Shown here in pieces: positions 39,207 to 47,811 of a DNA stretch of 64,000 bases. Under the pieces are notes generated by a model. It was given only the letters and a program-made list of their open reading frames with translations. It had not been told where the DNA came from and searched no databases. The translations under genes were made by a program, and so were the position numbers. Origin of the DNA: Anaeromyxobacter dehalogenans 2CP-C (GTDB lineage: Bacteria > Myxococcota > Myxococcia > Myxococcales > Anaeromyxobacteraceae); NCBI RefSeq assembly GCF_000013385.1, contig NC_007760.1, positions 3,632,001 to 3,696,000 of the forward strand, written 5' to 3'. Each line of letters begins with the position of its first letter. Position 1 is the first letter of the stretch.

Positions 39207-39967
39207 CACAGCTCCTGCCGAGTCGGGCGGAAGAGGATCTCGTTGATGTCCACGTCCTCGGGCTGCTCGATCGCGAACGCGACGGCGCGAGCGAACGAGG
39301 ACGGAGGGATCGCGTACTCTCTGTAGAACTGCGCGATGCCCTGCGCGACGTCCGGCTCCGTCACGCTCTGGGGCAGCTCCGTCGCGACCGCGCCCGGCGA
39401 GATGATCGTGGAGCGGATGTTCCAGGGCTTCACCTCCTGCCGTAGCCCCTCCGAGATCACGCGCACCGCGGTCTTCGTCGCGGAGTAGACCACTCCCGCC
39501 GGACCGACCCGGTGGCCCGCGACGGACGAGACATTGATGAAGTGGCCGCTCTTCTGCCGCTGCATGTGCGGCAGCGCGGCGGCGATGCCGTAGAGGACGC
39601 CCTTGATGTTGACGTCGATGGTACGGTCCCAGTCGGCGATCTTCCGGCGCTCGAGCGGCGAGTGCGGCATGAGCCCCGCGTTGTTGAGCATGACGTCGAC
39701 GCGCCCGAAGCGCTCGACGGCCGCGTCGACCAGGCGCTGGACCTGCACGGCGTCGGTGACGTCGGTGGCGAGGGCGAGCGCCTTGCCGCCGTCCCTCGTG
39801 ATCTCGCCCGCGAGCGCTTCCAGGCGGTCCACGCGACGGGCGCCGAGCACGATGATCGCGCCTCGGTCTGCGAGATGCCGGGCCGCCGCCTCGCCCATGC
39901 CGCTGCTGGCGCCGGTGATGATGACGACCTTTCCCGAGATGTTGGTGCCGTTCACGTGTCCGTTCAT
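39206..39967 (-). CDS. Short-chain dehydrogenase/reductase
   Basis: 253 aa from ATG at 39967 (AGGAG ribosome site); an upstream ATG at 40003 lies inside the preceding gene. Classical [34 protein letters not shown] (NADP preference), [27 protein letters not shown]. Strikingly similar to the SDR at 30023 (same NNAGVMP/LSPL layout and FRPT/VRPT ending), so the two clusters share ancestry. Third gene of the operon running from 40887. Confidence 0.93.
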   Translation of the reverse strand: MNGHVNGTNISGKVVIITGASSGMGEAAARHLADRGAIIVLGARRVDRLEALAGEITRDGGKALALATDVTDAVQVQRLVDAAVERFGRVDVMLNNAGLMPHSPLERRKIADWDRTIDVNIKGVLYGIAAALPHMQRQKSGHFINVSSVAGHRVGPAGVVYSATKTAVRVISEGLRQEVKPWNIRSTIISPGAVATELPQSVTEPDVAQGIAQFYREYAIPPSSFARAVAFAIEQPEDVDINEILFRPTRQEL

Positions 39968-39999
39968 GTCGAGCTCCTGTCGCTGATGCCGCGGTGGAG

Positions 40000-40887
40000 T
40001 CACGCCTCGGGGATCGGCCTGCCGTAGCTCTCGAGGGTGATGGTTTCAGGCTCGGGTCCGCCGCGGACGCCGGTGTCGAGCGCGTCGATCGCCGCCAGTT
40101 GCTCCCGCGTGAGCTCGAAGTCGAGCACGGCGAAGTTCTCGGCGATGCGGGCGGGCTTGACGGACTTCGGGATTGCCGAACGGCCGTGCTGCAGGTGCCA
40201 CCGCAGCATCACCTGGGCTGCCGACTTCTCGTGCTCGCGCGCAATCTCGAGTAGCTTCGGGTCCGCGAACGAGTTCTTCTCGAGGCCTCGATAGGCGGTG
40301 ATCCCGCCGATCGGCGACCAGGCCTGCGTCGTGATCCCGTGCTTGGCGTGGACGCGCTGCAGCGCCTTCTGCTGGAAGAAGGGATGCACCTCGATTTGGT
40401 TCACGGCCGGCACGACGGACGCGGAGCTCAACAGCCGCTCGAGGTGCTCGGGCATGAAGTTGCTGACGCCGATAGCGCGCACCCTGCCGTCTGCGAGTAG
40501 CTTCTCGAGCGCGCGGTACGCTTCGAGGGTGCGGTCGAACGCCGACGGCAGCGGCTGGTGGAGGAGCAGCAGGTCCAGCTGGTCGACACCGAGCTTCCGG
40601 GCGTTCTTGTCGAACGCGTGCAGTGTGGCGTCGTACCCGTAGTCGCTGATCCAGACCTTCGTCTCGATGAACACCTCGTCGCGCCCGACGCCGGAGCGAC
40701 GGAGGCCCTCGCCGACCTCGCGCTCGTTGGCGTACGCGGCGGCAGTGTCGATGAGCCGGTAGCCGGTCGCGATGGCGGCCTCGACGGCTCCCGCGGTTTC
40801 GGCCGGCGGGCTCTGGAAGACGCCGAGCCCGATGACCGGCAGCTGGACCCCGTTGTTGAGAGTGATGGAGGGACTCTTTGCGCTCAT
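40000..40887 (-). CDS. Aldo-keto reductase (2,5-diketo-gluconate reductase-like)
   Basis: 295 aa, ATG at 40887 (GAAAGGAAA upstream). AKR5-like: [85 protein letters not shown]. Asp/Tyr/Lys/His tetrad present. Members reduce methylglyoxal, beta-keto esters and diketogluconate. First gene of a leftward operon, divergent from LysR at 41095, which is probably its regulator. Confidence 0.95.
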   Translation of the reverse strand: MSAKSPSITLNNGVQLPVIGLGVFQSPPAETAGAVEAAIATGYRLIDTAAAYANEREVGEGLRRSGVGRDEVFIETKVWISDYGYDATLHAFDKNARKLGVDQLDLLLLHQPLPSAFDRTLEAYRALEKLLADGRVRAIGVSNFMPEHLERLLSSASVVPAVNQIEVHPFFQQKALQRVHAKHGITTQAWSPIGGITAYRGLEKNSFADPKLLEIAREHEKSAAQVMLRWHLQHGRSAIPKSVKPARIAENFAVLDFELTREQLAAIDALDTGVRGGPEPETITLESYGRPIPEA

Positions 40888-40891
40888 ATCG

Positions 40892-40955
40892 GGTTTCCTT
40901 TCGGGTGCGCGGCTTCTCGCGGCGGCTCGAGGCTTCGCGCTGACCGAAAGGAACC
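40892..40955. promoter_or_regulatory. Inverted repeat between AKR and LysR genes
   Basis: GGTTTCCTTTCGG (40892-40904) and CCGAAAGGAACC (40944-40955) pair with a single bulged T over 39 bp of loop. The left arm contains the ribosome site of the AKR gene. It may be a regulator site or fold in the leader RNA. Confidence 0.45.
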
Positions 40956-41094
40956 TAGCCCCCGCGTCCGCCGGGCAGTAGACGCGAGACGGGAATGGGC
41001 TTTTAAGCTGTGCTTGAAGATCGCCCCCCCCGCAAACGCGCTACGCTCTACGAGGCCGGGAAGCGGGCTCCCTTCCCCACCTCCGAGCCACTCC

Positions 41095-42000
41095 ATGAAG
41101 ACGACGCTTCTGCCCCAGCTCCAGACCTTCCTCGTGGCGGCCCGCACCAGGAGCTTCAGCGCGGCTGCACGCGAAATCGGTGTCTCACCGGCGGCCGTGA
41201 GCCAGTCGGTTCGTCAGCTCGAGGATCAGCTGCGCGTCGTGCTCTTCACCCGGACGACACGTACCGTCGCGCTCACGGACGCGGGGCGACGGCTGCTGGA
41301 AGGCGCCGGACCGGGCCTCGGACAGGCGCTCGCCTCGCTGCAAGAGGTGTCGGCGCAGCCCGGGGAGGCGGTGGGTCGGCTGAAGCTGACCGTGCCGGAG
41401 GTCGCGGTGCCGTACGTGGTCACCCCCGTGCTGGCTGCCTTCCGCGCCCGTCACCCGCGCGTCGAGGTGGAGATCGTCGTCGAGAACCGCTTCGTGGACA
41501 TCGTCGCGGATGGTTACGACGCCGGCGTACGCCTGCACGAGGCCATCGAGCGGGACATGGTGCAGGTGCGACTCACCGACGCGTTCCGCTTCGTCGTGGT
41601 GGGGGCCCCCTCGTATGTCGAGCGGTACGGCACACCCCGGCGCCCCGAGGACCTGCTGCGGCACGAGTGCTTCACGTTCCGCATCCCGTCGAGCGGAGCG
41701 CTGTTCGCGTGGGAGCTGGAGCGTGGTCGCAGGAATTGGCGGGTGCCGGTCCGAGGCAGCGTCGTGACGAACGACCGCCGGCTGACGCTCGCCCTGGTGG
41801 AGCAAGGGCTGGGGCTCGCGTACGCCTTCGAGCCTGCCGTAAGGGAGGAGCTGCGCACCGGGCGGCTCGTGCGCGTGCTCGAGGAGTACGCGCCGACGGT
41901 TCCTGGGTTCTTCCTATATTTCCCGAGCCGGGCGCAGCGCTCTGGACCGTTGCGCCTCTTCATCGACGTGGCCAGGGAGTTTGCGACGAAGGAGCCGTGA
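41095..42000 (+). CDS. LysR-family transcriptional regulator
   Basis: 301 aa, ATG at 41095. Winged-helix motif: LQTFLVAARTRSFSAAAREI, VSPAAVSQSVRQLEDQLRVV, LFTRTTRTVALTDAG. Effector domain includes FVDIVADGYDAGVRLHEAIE and FRIPSSGALFAWELERG, in the same subgroup as the regulator at 29055. It lies divergent to the reductase operon with an inverted repeat between. Its stop overlaps the ATG of the following hydrolase by one base (TGATG), so regulator and hydrolase are made together. Confidence 0.95.
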   Translation: MKTTLLPQLQTFLVAARTRSFSAAAREIGVSPAAVSQSVRQLEDQLRVVLFTRTTRTVALTDAGRRLLEGAGPGLGQALASLQEVSAQPGEAVGRLKLTVPEVAVPYVVTPVLAAFRARHPRVEVEIVVENRFVDIVADGYDAGVRLHEAIERDMVQVRLTDAFRFVVVGAPSYVERYGTPRRPEDLLRHECFTFRIPSSGALFAWELERGRRNWRVPVRGSVVTNDRRLTLALVEQGLGLAYAFEPAVREELRTGRLVRVLEEYAPTVPGFFLYFPSRAQRSGPLRLFIDVAREFATKEP

Positions 42001-43010
42001 TGCGACGCGACACCAGACGCGGCGCCGCCGCCGCGATCGTGTTGGTTGCGTCATTGCTCGTGCTGGCGCCGGTTCGTGGACTGGCGAGGGAGATCGAGGT
42101 GGGTGGAAGGACGGGCAGTCATCTCACCCCTCGCAGCAGCCTGCGAGATCTCCTGAACCACCCGGCGTTCGCAGGGTTTGGCGACCTGCTGTTGCCGTGG
42201 GACGACCGCGCTTACGACGAGCACATGCCGCTGACGGCCATCGGCTCGCTGCTCCCCTACCACAGCCATGTCGATCCGGAGACGGTGACGAGCGCTCTCA
42301 ACCGCATGATCGACGATGTCGGCGGCGGCAAGACCGTCTTCTACCGCTTCTACACCGAGGCCCAGCGGCGGGAGCAGCCCGAGCGAGAGCGGACGGGCCT
42401 GTTCTTCCTTCGTGGACGGCCCGGCGCGCCGTTCGCCGTGATCTGTCCGGGCGGCGGGTTCTCCTACGTCGGCAGCGTCCACGAAGGCTTTCCCTACGCC
42501 GCGGAGATCAGCCGCAGGGGGTACAACGCGTTCGTGCTGAGGTACCGAGTTGGACACGGCGGCACGGTCGCCACCCAGGATCTGGCCGCCGCGCTCACGT
42601 ACATCTTCGAGAACTCGAAGAGGCTCGGCGTCAGCGCGTCCGACTACTCGCTCTGGGGCAGTTCGGCCGGAGCGAGGATGGCGGCTGCCATCGGATCGCA
42701 CGGCGTGGCCGCGTATGGTGGCAGCAAGCTTCCGAAGCCGGCCGTCGTCGTGATGGCGTACACGGCGCATTTGGACCACTCGTCGGACGAGCCGCCCACG
42801 TTCGTGGTCGTGGGCGATCGAGATGGCATCGCTCCTCCATCCCTCATGGAGCGGCGCGCCATGGCGCTGCGTCGATCCGGAACGGACGTGGAGTACCGCA
42901 TGTATCCGAATCTCGGCCATGGGTTCGGACCCGGCGTCGGCACGAGCGCCGAAGGATGGATCGGGGACGCCACCCGGTTCTGGGAGGGGTTCATGCGGAA
43001 GAAGAACTGA
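42000..43010 (+). CDS. Secreted alpha/beta hydrolase (BD-FAE/acetyl-esterase type)
   Basis: 336 aa, ATG at 42000. Signal peptide (AAAAIVLVASLLVLAPVRGL). Esterase core: VICPGGGFSYVG (HGGG-like oxyanion loop), nucleophile elbow GSSAGARMAAAIG, acid in VVVGDRDGIAPP, His in YPNLGHGFGPG. The family cleaves acetyl or feruloyl esters of carbohydrates. The N-terminal 100 residues (LLNHPAFAGFGDLLLPWDDR, LLPYHSHVDPETV) form an extension seen in esterases next to LysR genes. Translationally coupled to the regulator upstream. Confidence 0.88.
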   Translation: MRRDTRRGAAAAIVLVASLLVLAPVRGLAREIEVGGRTGSHLTPRSSLRDLLNHPAFAGFGDLLLPWDDRAYDEHMPLTAIGSLLPYHSHVDPETVTSALNRMIDDVGGGKTVFYRFYTEAQRREQPERERTGLFFLRGRPGAPFAVICPGGGFSYVGSVHEGFPYAAEISRRGYNAFVLRYRVGHGGTVATQDLAAALTYIFENSKRLGVSASDYSLWGSSAGARMAAAIGSHGVAAYGGSKLPKPAVVVMAYTAHLDHSSDEPPTFVVVGDRDGIAPPSLMERRAMALRRSGTDVEYRMYPNLGHGFGPGVGTSAEGWIGDATRFWEGFMRKKN

Positions 43011-43541
43011 ACCTGGACGAACCGGCAATCATCGCGGTCCCGGTTCCGTGGTTTCAGCGGCTGGACGGCCCGTCGGGCGACATCGAAGGGGGCCTCGACA
43101 TCCGCGCGTGAGCCCCGCTGAGTTCGGTAGCGCAGCACGCACCGTGAAGTCCGTGGCGTACTCAACCTGTCCGCCGAGCCCGATCAAGCCCACACCCCGG
43201 CGGCGGCTGCGAACGCGTCGAGCGCCGCGACCGGGACTCTCGCGACGATCGCGCGCCACGTCGTAGTGACCGGCGCGTGTGCGATCGACAAGGGCGCGTT
43301 TCGCCGTGAGGCGGTCGGCCCCATGGCTCATCTCTGGAAGGCGCGGCACCTGAAGCGCAGCGATTTCGCCGAATTCCTTGGCGAAAACGGGCACGGCACC
43401 CCGCGTACTTCGAGCCAAGTGGTCGGGCCTTAGTGCGCGCCTTGTCTTAAATGAATCCGGCGGCTTGGCGCTTGGCGTCGCACCCAGTAACCGGCTCCTC
43501 CGGCGGCGCGCGTCCGGCGCCATCCAGGCGCCGAAAAGAAG
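43011..43541. other. Gene-poor stretch left of the second att copy
   Basis: About 530 bp with no recognisable gene. Frames exist on both strands but none has a ribosome site or family motif. GGCGCCATCCAGGCGCC near 43515 resembles GGCGCCATTCAGGCGC near 32418, suggesting shared island-end sequence. Possibly decayed integration genes. Confidence 0.4.
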
Positions 43542-43586
43542 AAGGCCGCGGAGCTGCTCATGTTTCATGAGCAATCCCGCGGCCTT
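43542..43586 (-). terminator. tRNA-type terminator hairpin, right copy
   Basis: AAGGCCGCGG (43542-43551) pairs with CCGCGGCCTT (43577-43586); nested TGCTCATG and CATGAGCA pair around TTT. Same outer arm as the hairpin at 32195 but a different inner stem. Follows the tRNA fragment on the minus strand. Confidence 0.78.
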
Positions 43587-43589
43587 GAT

Positions 43590-43637
43590 TGAGTCGGGGA
43601 GACAGGATTTGAACCTGCGACCCCTTGGTCCCGAAGG
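43590..43637 (-). repeat. tRNA-Pro(CGG) 3' half, attachment-site copy 2
   Basis: Identical over 48 bp to 32238-32285, in the same orientation. Flanking DNA to the right differs completely, so the identity ends exactly in the anticodon stem. The two copies delimit an 11.3-kb segment. Confidence 0.85.
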
Positions 43638-43686
43638 CTCACCGCCGGGATCCGATACGGTCGGCTCCGATCCGACGGCGCCCGAT

Positions 43687-43935
43687 GTGCCCGAAACTGC
43701 TGAGGATGGCTGCGGCGAGCGATCCGATACAGACCGGGTTAGCCGGCCCCGACCGGCCGCCTCAGTCACGTTTCAGGCACAGCGTACTCTCGGTGCGACT
43801 CGCCTCCTGACCGTCCGCGAGGTCGCTGAACGGCTCCGGGTCTGCAGGGCGACCGTGTACCGGTTGGTCGCGAAAGGGGCGCTCGCAAGCATCAGGGTCT
43901 CGTCCGGCGCCATCCGAATCGTCGCGGCATCCTAG
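43687..43935 (+). CDS. Excisionase-like helix-turn-helix protein (copy A)
   Basis: About 82 aa if GTG at 43687 is used; the start is uncertain and none has a good ribosome site. The C-terminal half LLTVREVAERLRVCRATVYR, LVAKGALASIRVSSGAIRI is a MerR/AlpA/Xis-type winged helix (HTH_17). It is about 75-80 percent identical in DNA to the segment near 51400-51560. The frame extends upstream through the tRNA scar, giving a false QDLNLRPLGPEG peptide; I reject that part. May be an excisionase or regulator of the defence genes, or a decayed copy. Confidence 0.55.
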   Translation: MPETAEDGCGERSDTDRVSRPRPAASVTFQAQRTLGATRLLTVREVAERLRVCRATVYRLVAKGALASIRVSSGAIRIVAAS

Positions 43936-43979
43936 GCAACCGGGCGCCAGCGGAAAGTGCGGTCAACACATCCGGTCTG

Positions 43980-45755
43980 CTACGCCTCCACTAGAACGGC
44001 TTCCTCAACGCCTTGGCGCGCGATGGGGTCGAGTACGCAATGGGCGCCGTCTCGTGAAGCGAGGGAATAGACGCGAGACGCGTATTCATTCGGTGCCGCG
44101 AGCACAAGTAACCGCTGCGCCCTCGTCGCGGCAACGTAAAGAACCGCTCTCCCCTCCGAGTCTTGGCGGGTCTCCCACTCGTCCAACAGTTGCTTCGTGC
44201 GCTTCCCGGGCGGCAGCACGACCATGACACCTGGGTACTCGCGTCCCTTCGCCGCGTGAACGGTGGTCGCGGTGCCGCGAAATTCGCACGGCGCCTCAGG
44301 CACCCGCCACTCCTTACCTGCCTTCTTCAGCACTTGCCCGGAGGCGCACGTGGTGCCCGTTGGCAGCAGCATGTCCGCACGGTCAAGCGCACACCGAGCA
44401 CGTTCGAGCCAGGATGCGTCGCCGATCCCAATGGACTCCTTCGCTAGCGAGCACAGGATGCGCAAGGCTTCTGTCCGTAGGGCAACTGAATCGATGCCGT
44501 TCCGTTGCGCGACCTCCTTCGGTAGGGCCGAGCTGCACTTGAGCCCGTGCTTCGCCAGTAGAAGGCTTTCGGCGTGCTCAGTCGCTGCGAGCAAGTCCGC
44601 AGGTCTGGGCGCTGCCGATCTGAACACCTCGATCGCAGAGGCGAGCTTCGCTACGCGTGAGGCTCCAGCGTCCTTGGTTCTTCCGACCGCTGCGAGGGCG
44701 TCTGCCTCCTGGTACGCCAACACCGCCCCATCCTCGGCGCTGATTCTGAGGGCTCGCAGCCGCACAACGAAGGCGTCGCCGAGACCGGCGTCGAGGGGCG
44801 GCTCGTAACCAAGGACGACAACCGGCGAAACCTCAGCCCCGTATCTACCGACAGCCGTGTCTGACCCAGCGGCGAGCTTTACACTGGATGCGAACCTGCA
44901 GATGTTCTCGGTACTCCTATGATTCCCAGTCAACGAAAGCTGGCTTGCGCTTACGAAGAGCCTCGCTGCGCGCCGTCCGTCAGCCCCACGAAATCGGTAG
45001 ATGTCCTGATTCGGATCTCCGACCGCGAGAGTCCGAACACCCGCAGCCATCAGCCGCTCTAGTATCTCGAGATCGGCGCTATTACAGTCCTGCACCTCAT
45101 CGACAATCGCGACGGGGAACCGAGCTGCAATCGCCTTGAGAACGGGCTGCCCGCGCGCCTCTCGCACGCGACTCAGAGCGAGCGCCCGTCCGTCCGCGCA
45201 CGTCATGTAGCCCCGAGCCAACAACTTCCCTCTGAGGGCGTTGGCCTCTGCGTTGAGCGCGTCCAGATGCTGCGCTGCGGCCTTCCGAAACGCGTACTCC
45301 ACGTTTCGGGGCTGGAGGGCGACGGCGTCGACGTCCTTGAGCTCGAACGCGCTCAGAGGAATCGGCGGCGGCGCGTTCTTCAGACGAAGATGAACCTTCA
45401 CTCCAAGCCGATCCCAAGAATCCAGGTACGTGACCGGCCTGCCGGGACACCATCTGTTCCTGAACGGCGCCACGAGGAATCGGCTGACGAACGCATCGAA
45501 GGTATCTACGAAGTGCGGATACTCGAATGCACTGGCGCGCCCTTCGCGCACGCAGCGCTTCCGAATTTCGTCGGCAGCACATCGGCTGAAAGATAGGACC
45601 AGCACCCCATGAGCTGCCTGAGCCCGCCCTCCCTCACGAAGGAAAGCTTCGACGATCACCCTCGTCTTTCCTGCTCCGGGGCATGCCGTAACGAACACCG
45701 TCTTGTCGCTTAGGACGACGGCTTCCTGTTCTGCCGTAAGGGCAGCGAACGTCAT
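43980..45755 (-). CDS. gajB: Gabija GajB-like UvrD/Rep helicase
   Basis: 591 aa, ATG at 45755, overlapping the GajA stop by four bases. Superfamily 1A helicase motifs: Q-motif LTAEQEAVV, Walker A ACPGAGKT, motif II VAIVDEVQDCN, motif III LAVGDPNQDIYRFRGA, motif IV-like LTGNHRSTENICRFA, motif V TTVHAAKGREYPGVMVVLP and motif VI VLYVAATRAQRLLVLAAP. In Gabija, GajB senses DNA ends made by GajA and hydrolyses (d)NTP/ATP during phage attack; it is about 100 residues longer here than the Bacillus protein. An OLD nuclease followed by a UvrD helicase in overlap is the Gabija signature. Confidence 0.9.
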   Translation of the reverse strand: MTFAALTAEQEAVVLSDKTVFVTACPGAGKTRVIVEAFLREGGRAQAAHGVLVLSFSRCAADEIRKRCVREGRASAFEYPHFVDTFDAFVSRFLVAPFRNRWCPGRPVTYLDSWDRLGVKVHLRLKNAPPPIPLSAFELKDVDAVALQPRNVEYAFRKAAAQHLDALNAEANALRGKLLARGYMTCADGRALALSRVREARGQPVLKAIAARFPVAIVDEVQDCNSADLEILERLMAAGVRTLAVGDPNQDIYRFRGADGRRAARLFVSASQLSLTGNHRSTENICRFASSVKLAAGSDTAVGRYGAEVSPVVVLGYEPPLDAGLGDAFVVRLRALRISAEDGAVLAYQEADALAAVGRTKDAGASRVAKLASAIEVFRSAAPRPADLLAATEHAESLLLAKHGLKCSSALPKEVAQRNGIDSVALRTEALRILCSLAKESIGIGDASWLERARCALDRADMLLPTGTTCASGQVLKKAGKEWRVPEAPCEFRGTATTVHAAKGREYPGVMVVLPPGKRTKQLLDEWETRQDSEGRAVLYVAATRAQRLLVLAAPNEYASRVYSLASRDGAHCVLDPIARQGVEEAVLVEA

Positions 45756-47599
45756 AACGTGACGAGCGCACTCAAGACCGCCTCGACCGACGACGGCACC
45801 GGCACCTGTGGCGTTATGCGGCGTGCGATCTCTTGAGCGTAGTCGCCCTTCCCAATTCCAGAGTCCTTGAGTCGCCGCACTAGGCAGGCACCTCGGTGTC
45901 CAGGGGGAGAACTCGCTACATCACGGTCCCACAGCAACGCGGACCTCGGCCTGAGTGCAAGGAACGAGTCACGCAGCACTTGCTCCATTTGCACGCTGGG
46001 TGGATTGCCGAGCAAGGCCGCCTCGAAGGTGATCGGCGAAAGCTGGACCGAGAGCCGGTCCGCGGCCTCAAGGCTTTCGGAGACTTCCTTCAGTGCTCGC
46101 CGGCGCTGAACGCCGCCCGCGCCTTCAAGATCGATTTCCTGTTTCGCTGTCTCGGATGCGGGGTCTTCGTCGGTGAGGACGACCACGAGGTCTGCGACGC
46201 GTTTGCCGCTCCCAGGATCAGGAGTGAGCAGGAGACGAACGTAAGGCTCGAAATCGACGCCGCTGATCGGCACGATCGTTGAGGCGGTCAGGCGCGCGAG
46301 TTCAGTAGACTTTCCTCTGTAGAGAACCTTCCCGAATGCGGGGATTAGCAGCGCCTCAGAAATGCCCTCGACCAATAGTACCCGGCGCGAAAAAAGCATC
46401 GCAGAGCGGGTAACGTCGAGGTAGCGGTCTATCTTCTCGCGCTCGTCTTCTCGCAACCGGATCTGCGCGAGCGATACTGCTGCCGAGAACGAGGACGCTG
46501 ACGCCGCCTCCCCGCCCCTGCCCGCAGCACCAGCGGGCGCCACCTCGGGCGAAACGTCGGGCCCAGCTTGCGTCCTAAGGATCACCACCTTCTTGGATCC
46601 CACTGCCGACGTGAGGTGAGGTGAGTGCGTTGATACGATGACTTGGATACGCCCCGCGTATTCCCCGGGACTCCTCGCTCTCCGCTGCGATTCCTCCGCC
46701 TTATCCCGCAGATACTCAAGCATCACAGCCTGAAGCTGAGGGTGCAGGTGTGCTTCCGGTTCCTCTACGAGGAAGAGCGTGAGGTCCGCATCCGCCGTAT
46801 TCGCAAGTTCGACGACAACGAGCGCAAGGAACAGCACGTTCGCGTAACCAAGACCCGACTCGTACAGATCCGCTGCAGGCATTCCAGCGAGTCCGAGCCG
46901 GAGCCGCAGGTCGCGCGCGAGGTCAGTCAGAGTCGGGTCCGCGAACCCGAGATGCGCTTCATGCGGGTGAACCCCCGCCGTGAGTGCGCGCACCCCCTCC
47001 TGCACCTGCGCTTCTGCGGCCCCAATGACTGGGTCTGCCTTGAGCAGCTCTAGCGCCTGCCTCGCCTTCGCGACAAGTGCTTCTCGCTGCTCGTCCGTAG
47101 CAGTCCGGCGCAGGAGGTGTTCAATCCTCCCAGGCGCGCTCGAGGCCAGTTCGCGTGACGCGTCTCGGAGCGCGGGCAGGTGTACGTGTCGGACGAGTTC
47201 CCTAGCTTTCGGCTCGATCTCCGGTGCATCGAGAGGCCCCACCACCCGACTCCGCTCCCCCCTTCGCTTCCCAGGCACTTCCGCATATTGGAGGCCGAGC
47301 GAGGCTGAGTCCGACGTTGGGCCACGCAGGCATGTGAGAAACGAGCCGCGCTGCCGATCATCAAGCGCAGAGTAGGTACCTCGAATCGAGAATGACTCGA
47401 AGCCTCTCGTAATGTCGCGTGGCTCGGGCCACCTCACTACGCGTCCATCGCTGGGCGGAGTCAGAAGACGAAGCGCTTCGAGTACATTCGTCTTGCCGGA
47501 ATTGTTTTCACCGGCGAGCACCGTCAGTGTTTCGTCGAAGTACACGGTCCCGTCGCGGAACGACCGGAATCGCGTCAGCTGCAAGCTCGACAGGTACAT
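45752..47599 (-). CDS. gajA: Gabija GajA-like OLD-family ATPase/TOPRIM nuclease
   Basis: 615 aa, ATG at 47599. ABC-type ATPase at the N-terminus: FRSFRDGTVYF, Walker A GENNSGKT (30-37), ABC-signature-like YESGLGYANVLFLALVVVEL, Walker B TLFLVEEPEAHLHPQLQ, then VIVSTHSPHLTSAV. TOPRIM domain with VLLVEGISEALLIPAF (Glu), ISGVDFEPYVRLL and LVVVLTDEDPAS (DxD). OLD-family enzymes nick or cut DNA; in Gabija the nucleotide-regulated GajA cuts phage DNA. Length agrees with GajA (about 580). 212 bp downstream of the CD-NTase gene and co-directional. Confidence 0.92.
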   Translation of the reverse strand: MYLSSLQLTRFRSFRDGTVYFDETLTVLAGENNSGKTNVLEALRLLTPPSDGRVVRWPEPRDITRGFESFSIRGTYSALDDRQRGSFLTCLRGPTSDSASLGLQYAEVPGKRRGERSRVVGPLDAPEIEPKARELVRHVHLPALRDASRELASSAPGRIEHLLRRTATDEQREALVAKARQALELLKADPVIGAAEAQVQEGVRALTAGVHPHEAHLGFADPTLTDLARDLRLRLGLAGMPAADLYESGLGYANVLFLALVVVELANTADADLTLFLVEEPEAHLHPQLQAVMLEYLRDKAEESQRRARSPGEYAGRIQVIVSTHSPHLTSAVGSKKVVILRTQAGPDVSPEVAPAGAAGRGGEAASASSFSAAVSLAQIRLREDEREKIDRYLDVTRSAMLFSRRVLLVEGISEALLIPAFGKVLYRGKSTELARLTASTIVPISGVDFEPYVRLLLTPDPGSGKRVADLVVVLTDEDPASETAKQEIDLEGAGGVQRRRALKEVSESLEAADRLSVQLSPITFEAALLGNPPSVQMEQVLRDSFLALRPRSALLWDRDVASSPPGHRGACLVRRLKDSGIGKGDYAQEIARRITPQVPVPSSVEAVLSALVTL

Positions 47600-47811
47600 T
47601 ATCCCCCAAGCCTTTGCGGGCCTGAATCAGCGTACTCCGCGGGCATGACGCTGTCCCGAAACTACCCTACTCGGTCACTCCTGCTGCGCACACGATGAGA
47701 GGCGGCAGCGAGGCGTGTCGCGCACTACGCGTCCTCTTGGCCTGCGGAAGCGTGCGCGAGGTCTGCGGACCCTGGGACATATGCGATTTGCTCGGGCAGA
47801 AGCACTGGTCC

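Noticed and set aside
43378-43686. Long N-terminal extension of the HTH frame with QDLNLRPLGPEG
   Set aside because: This peptide is the translated reverse of the tRNA-Pro 3' half and is a well-known annotation artefact.
43980-47599. Unrelated OLD nuclease plus UvrD repair genes instead of Gabija
   Set aside because: Considered, but the four-base overlap, order and defence neighbourhood fit Gabija better; lengths somewhat above the type members are within family variation.
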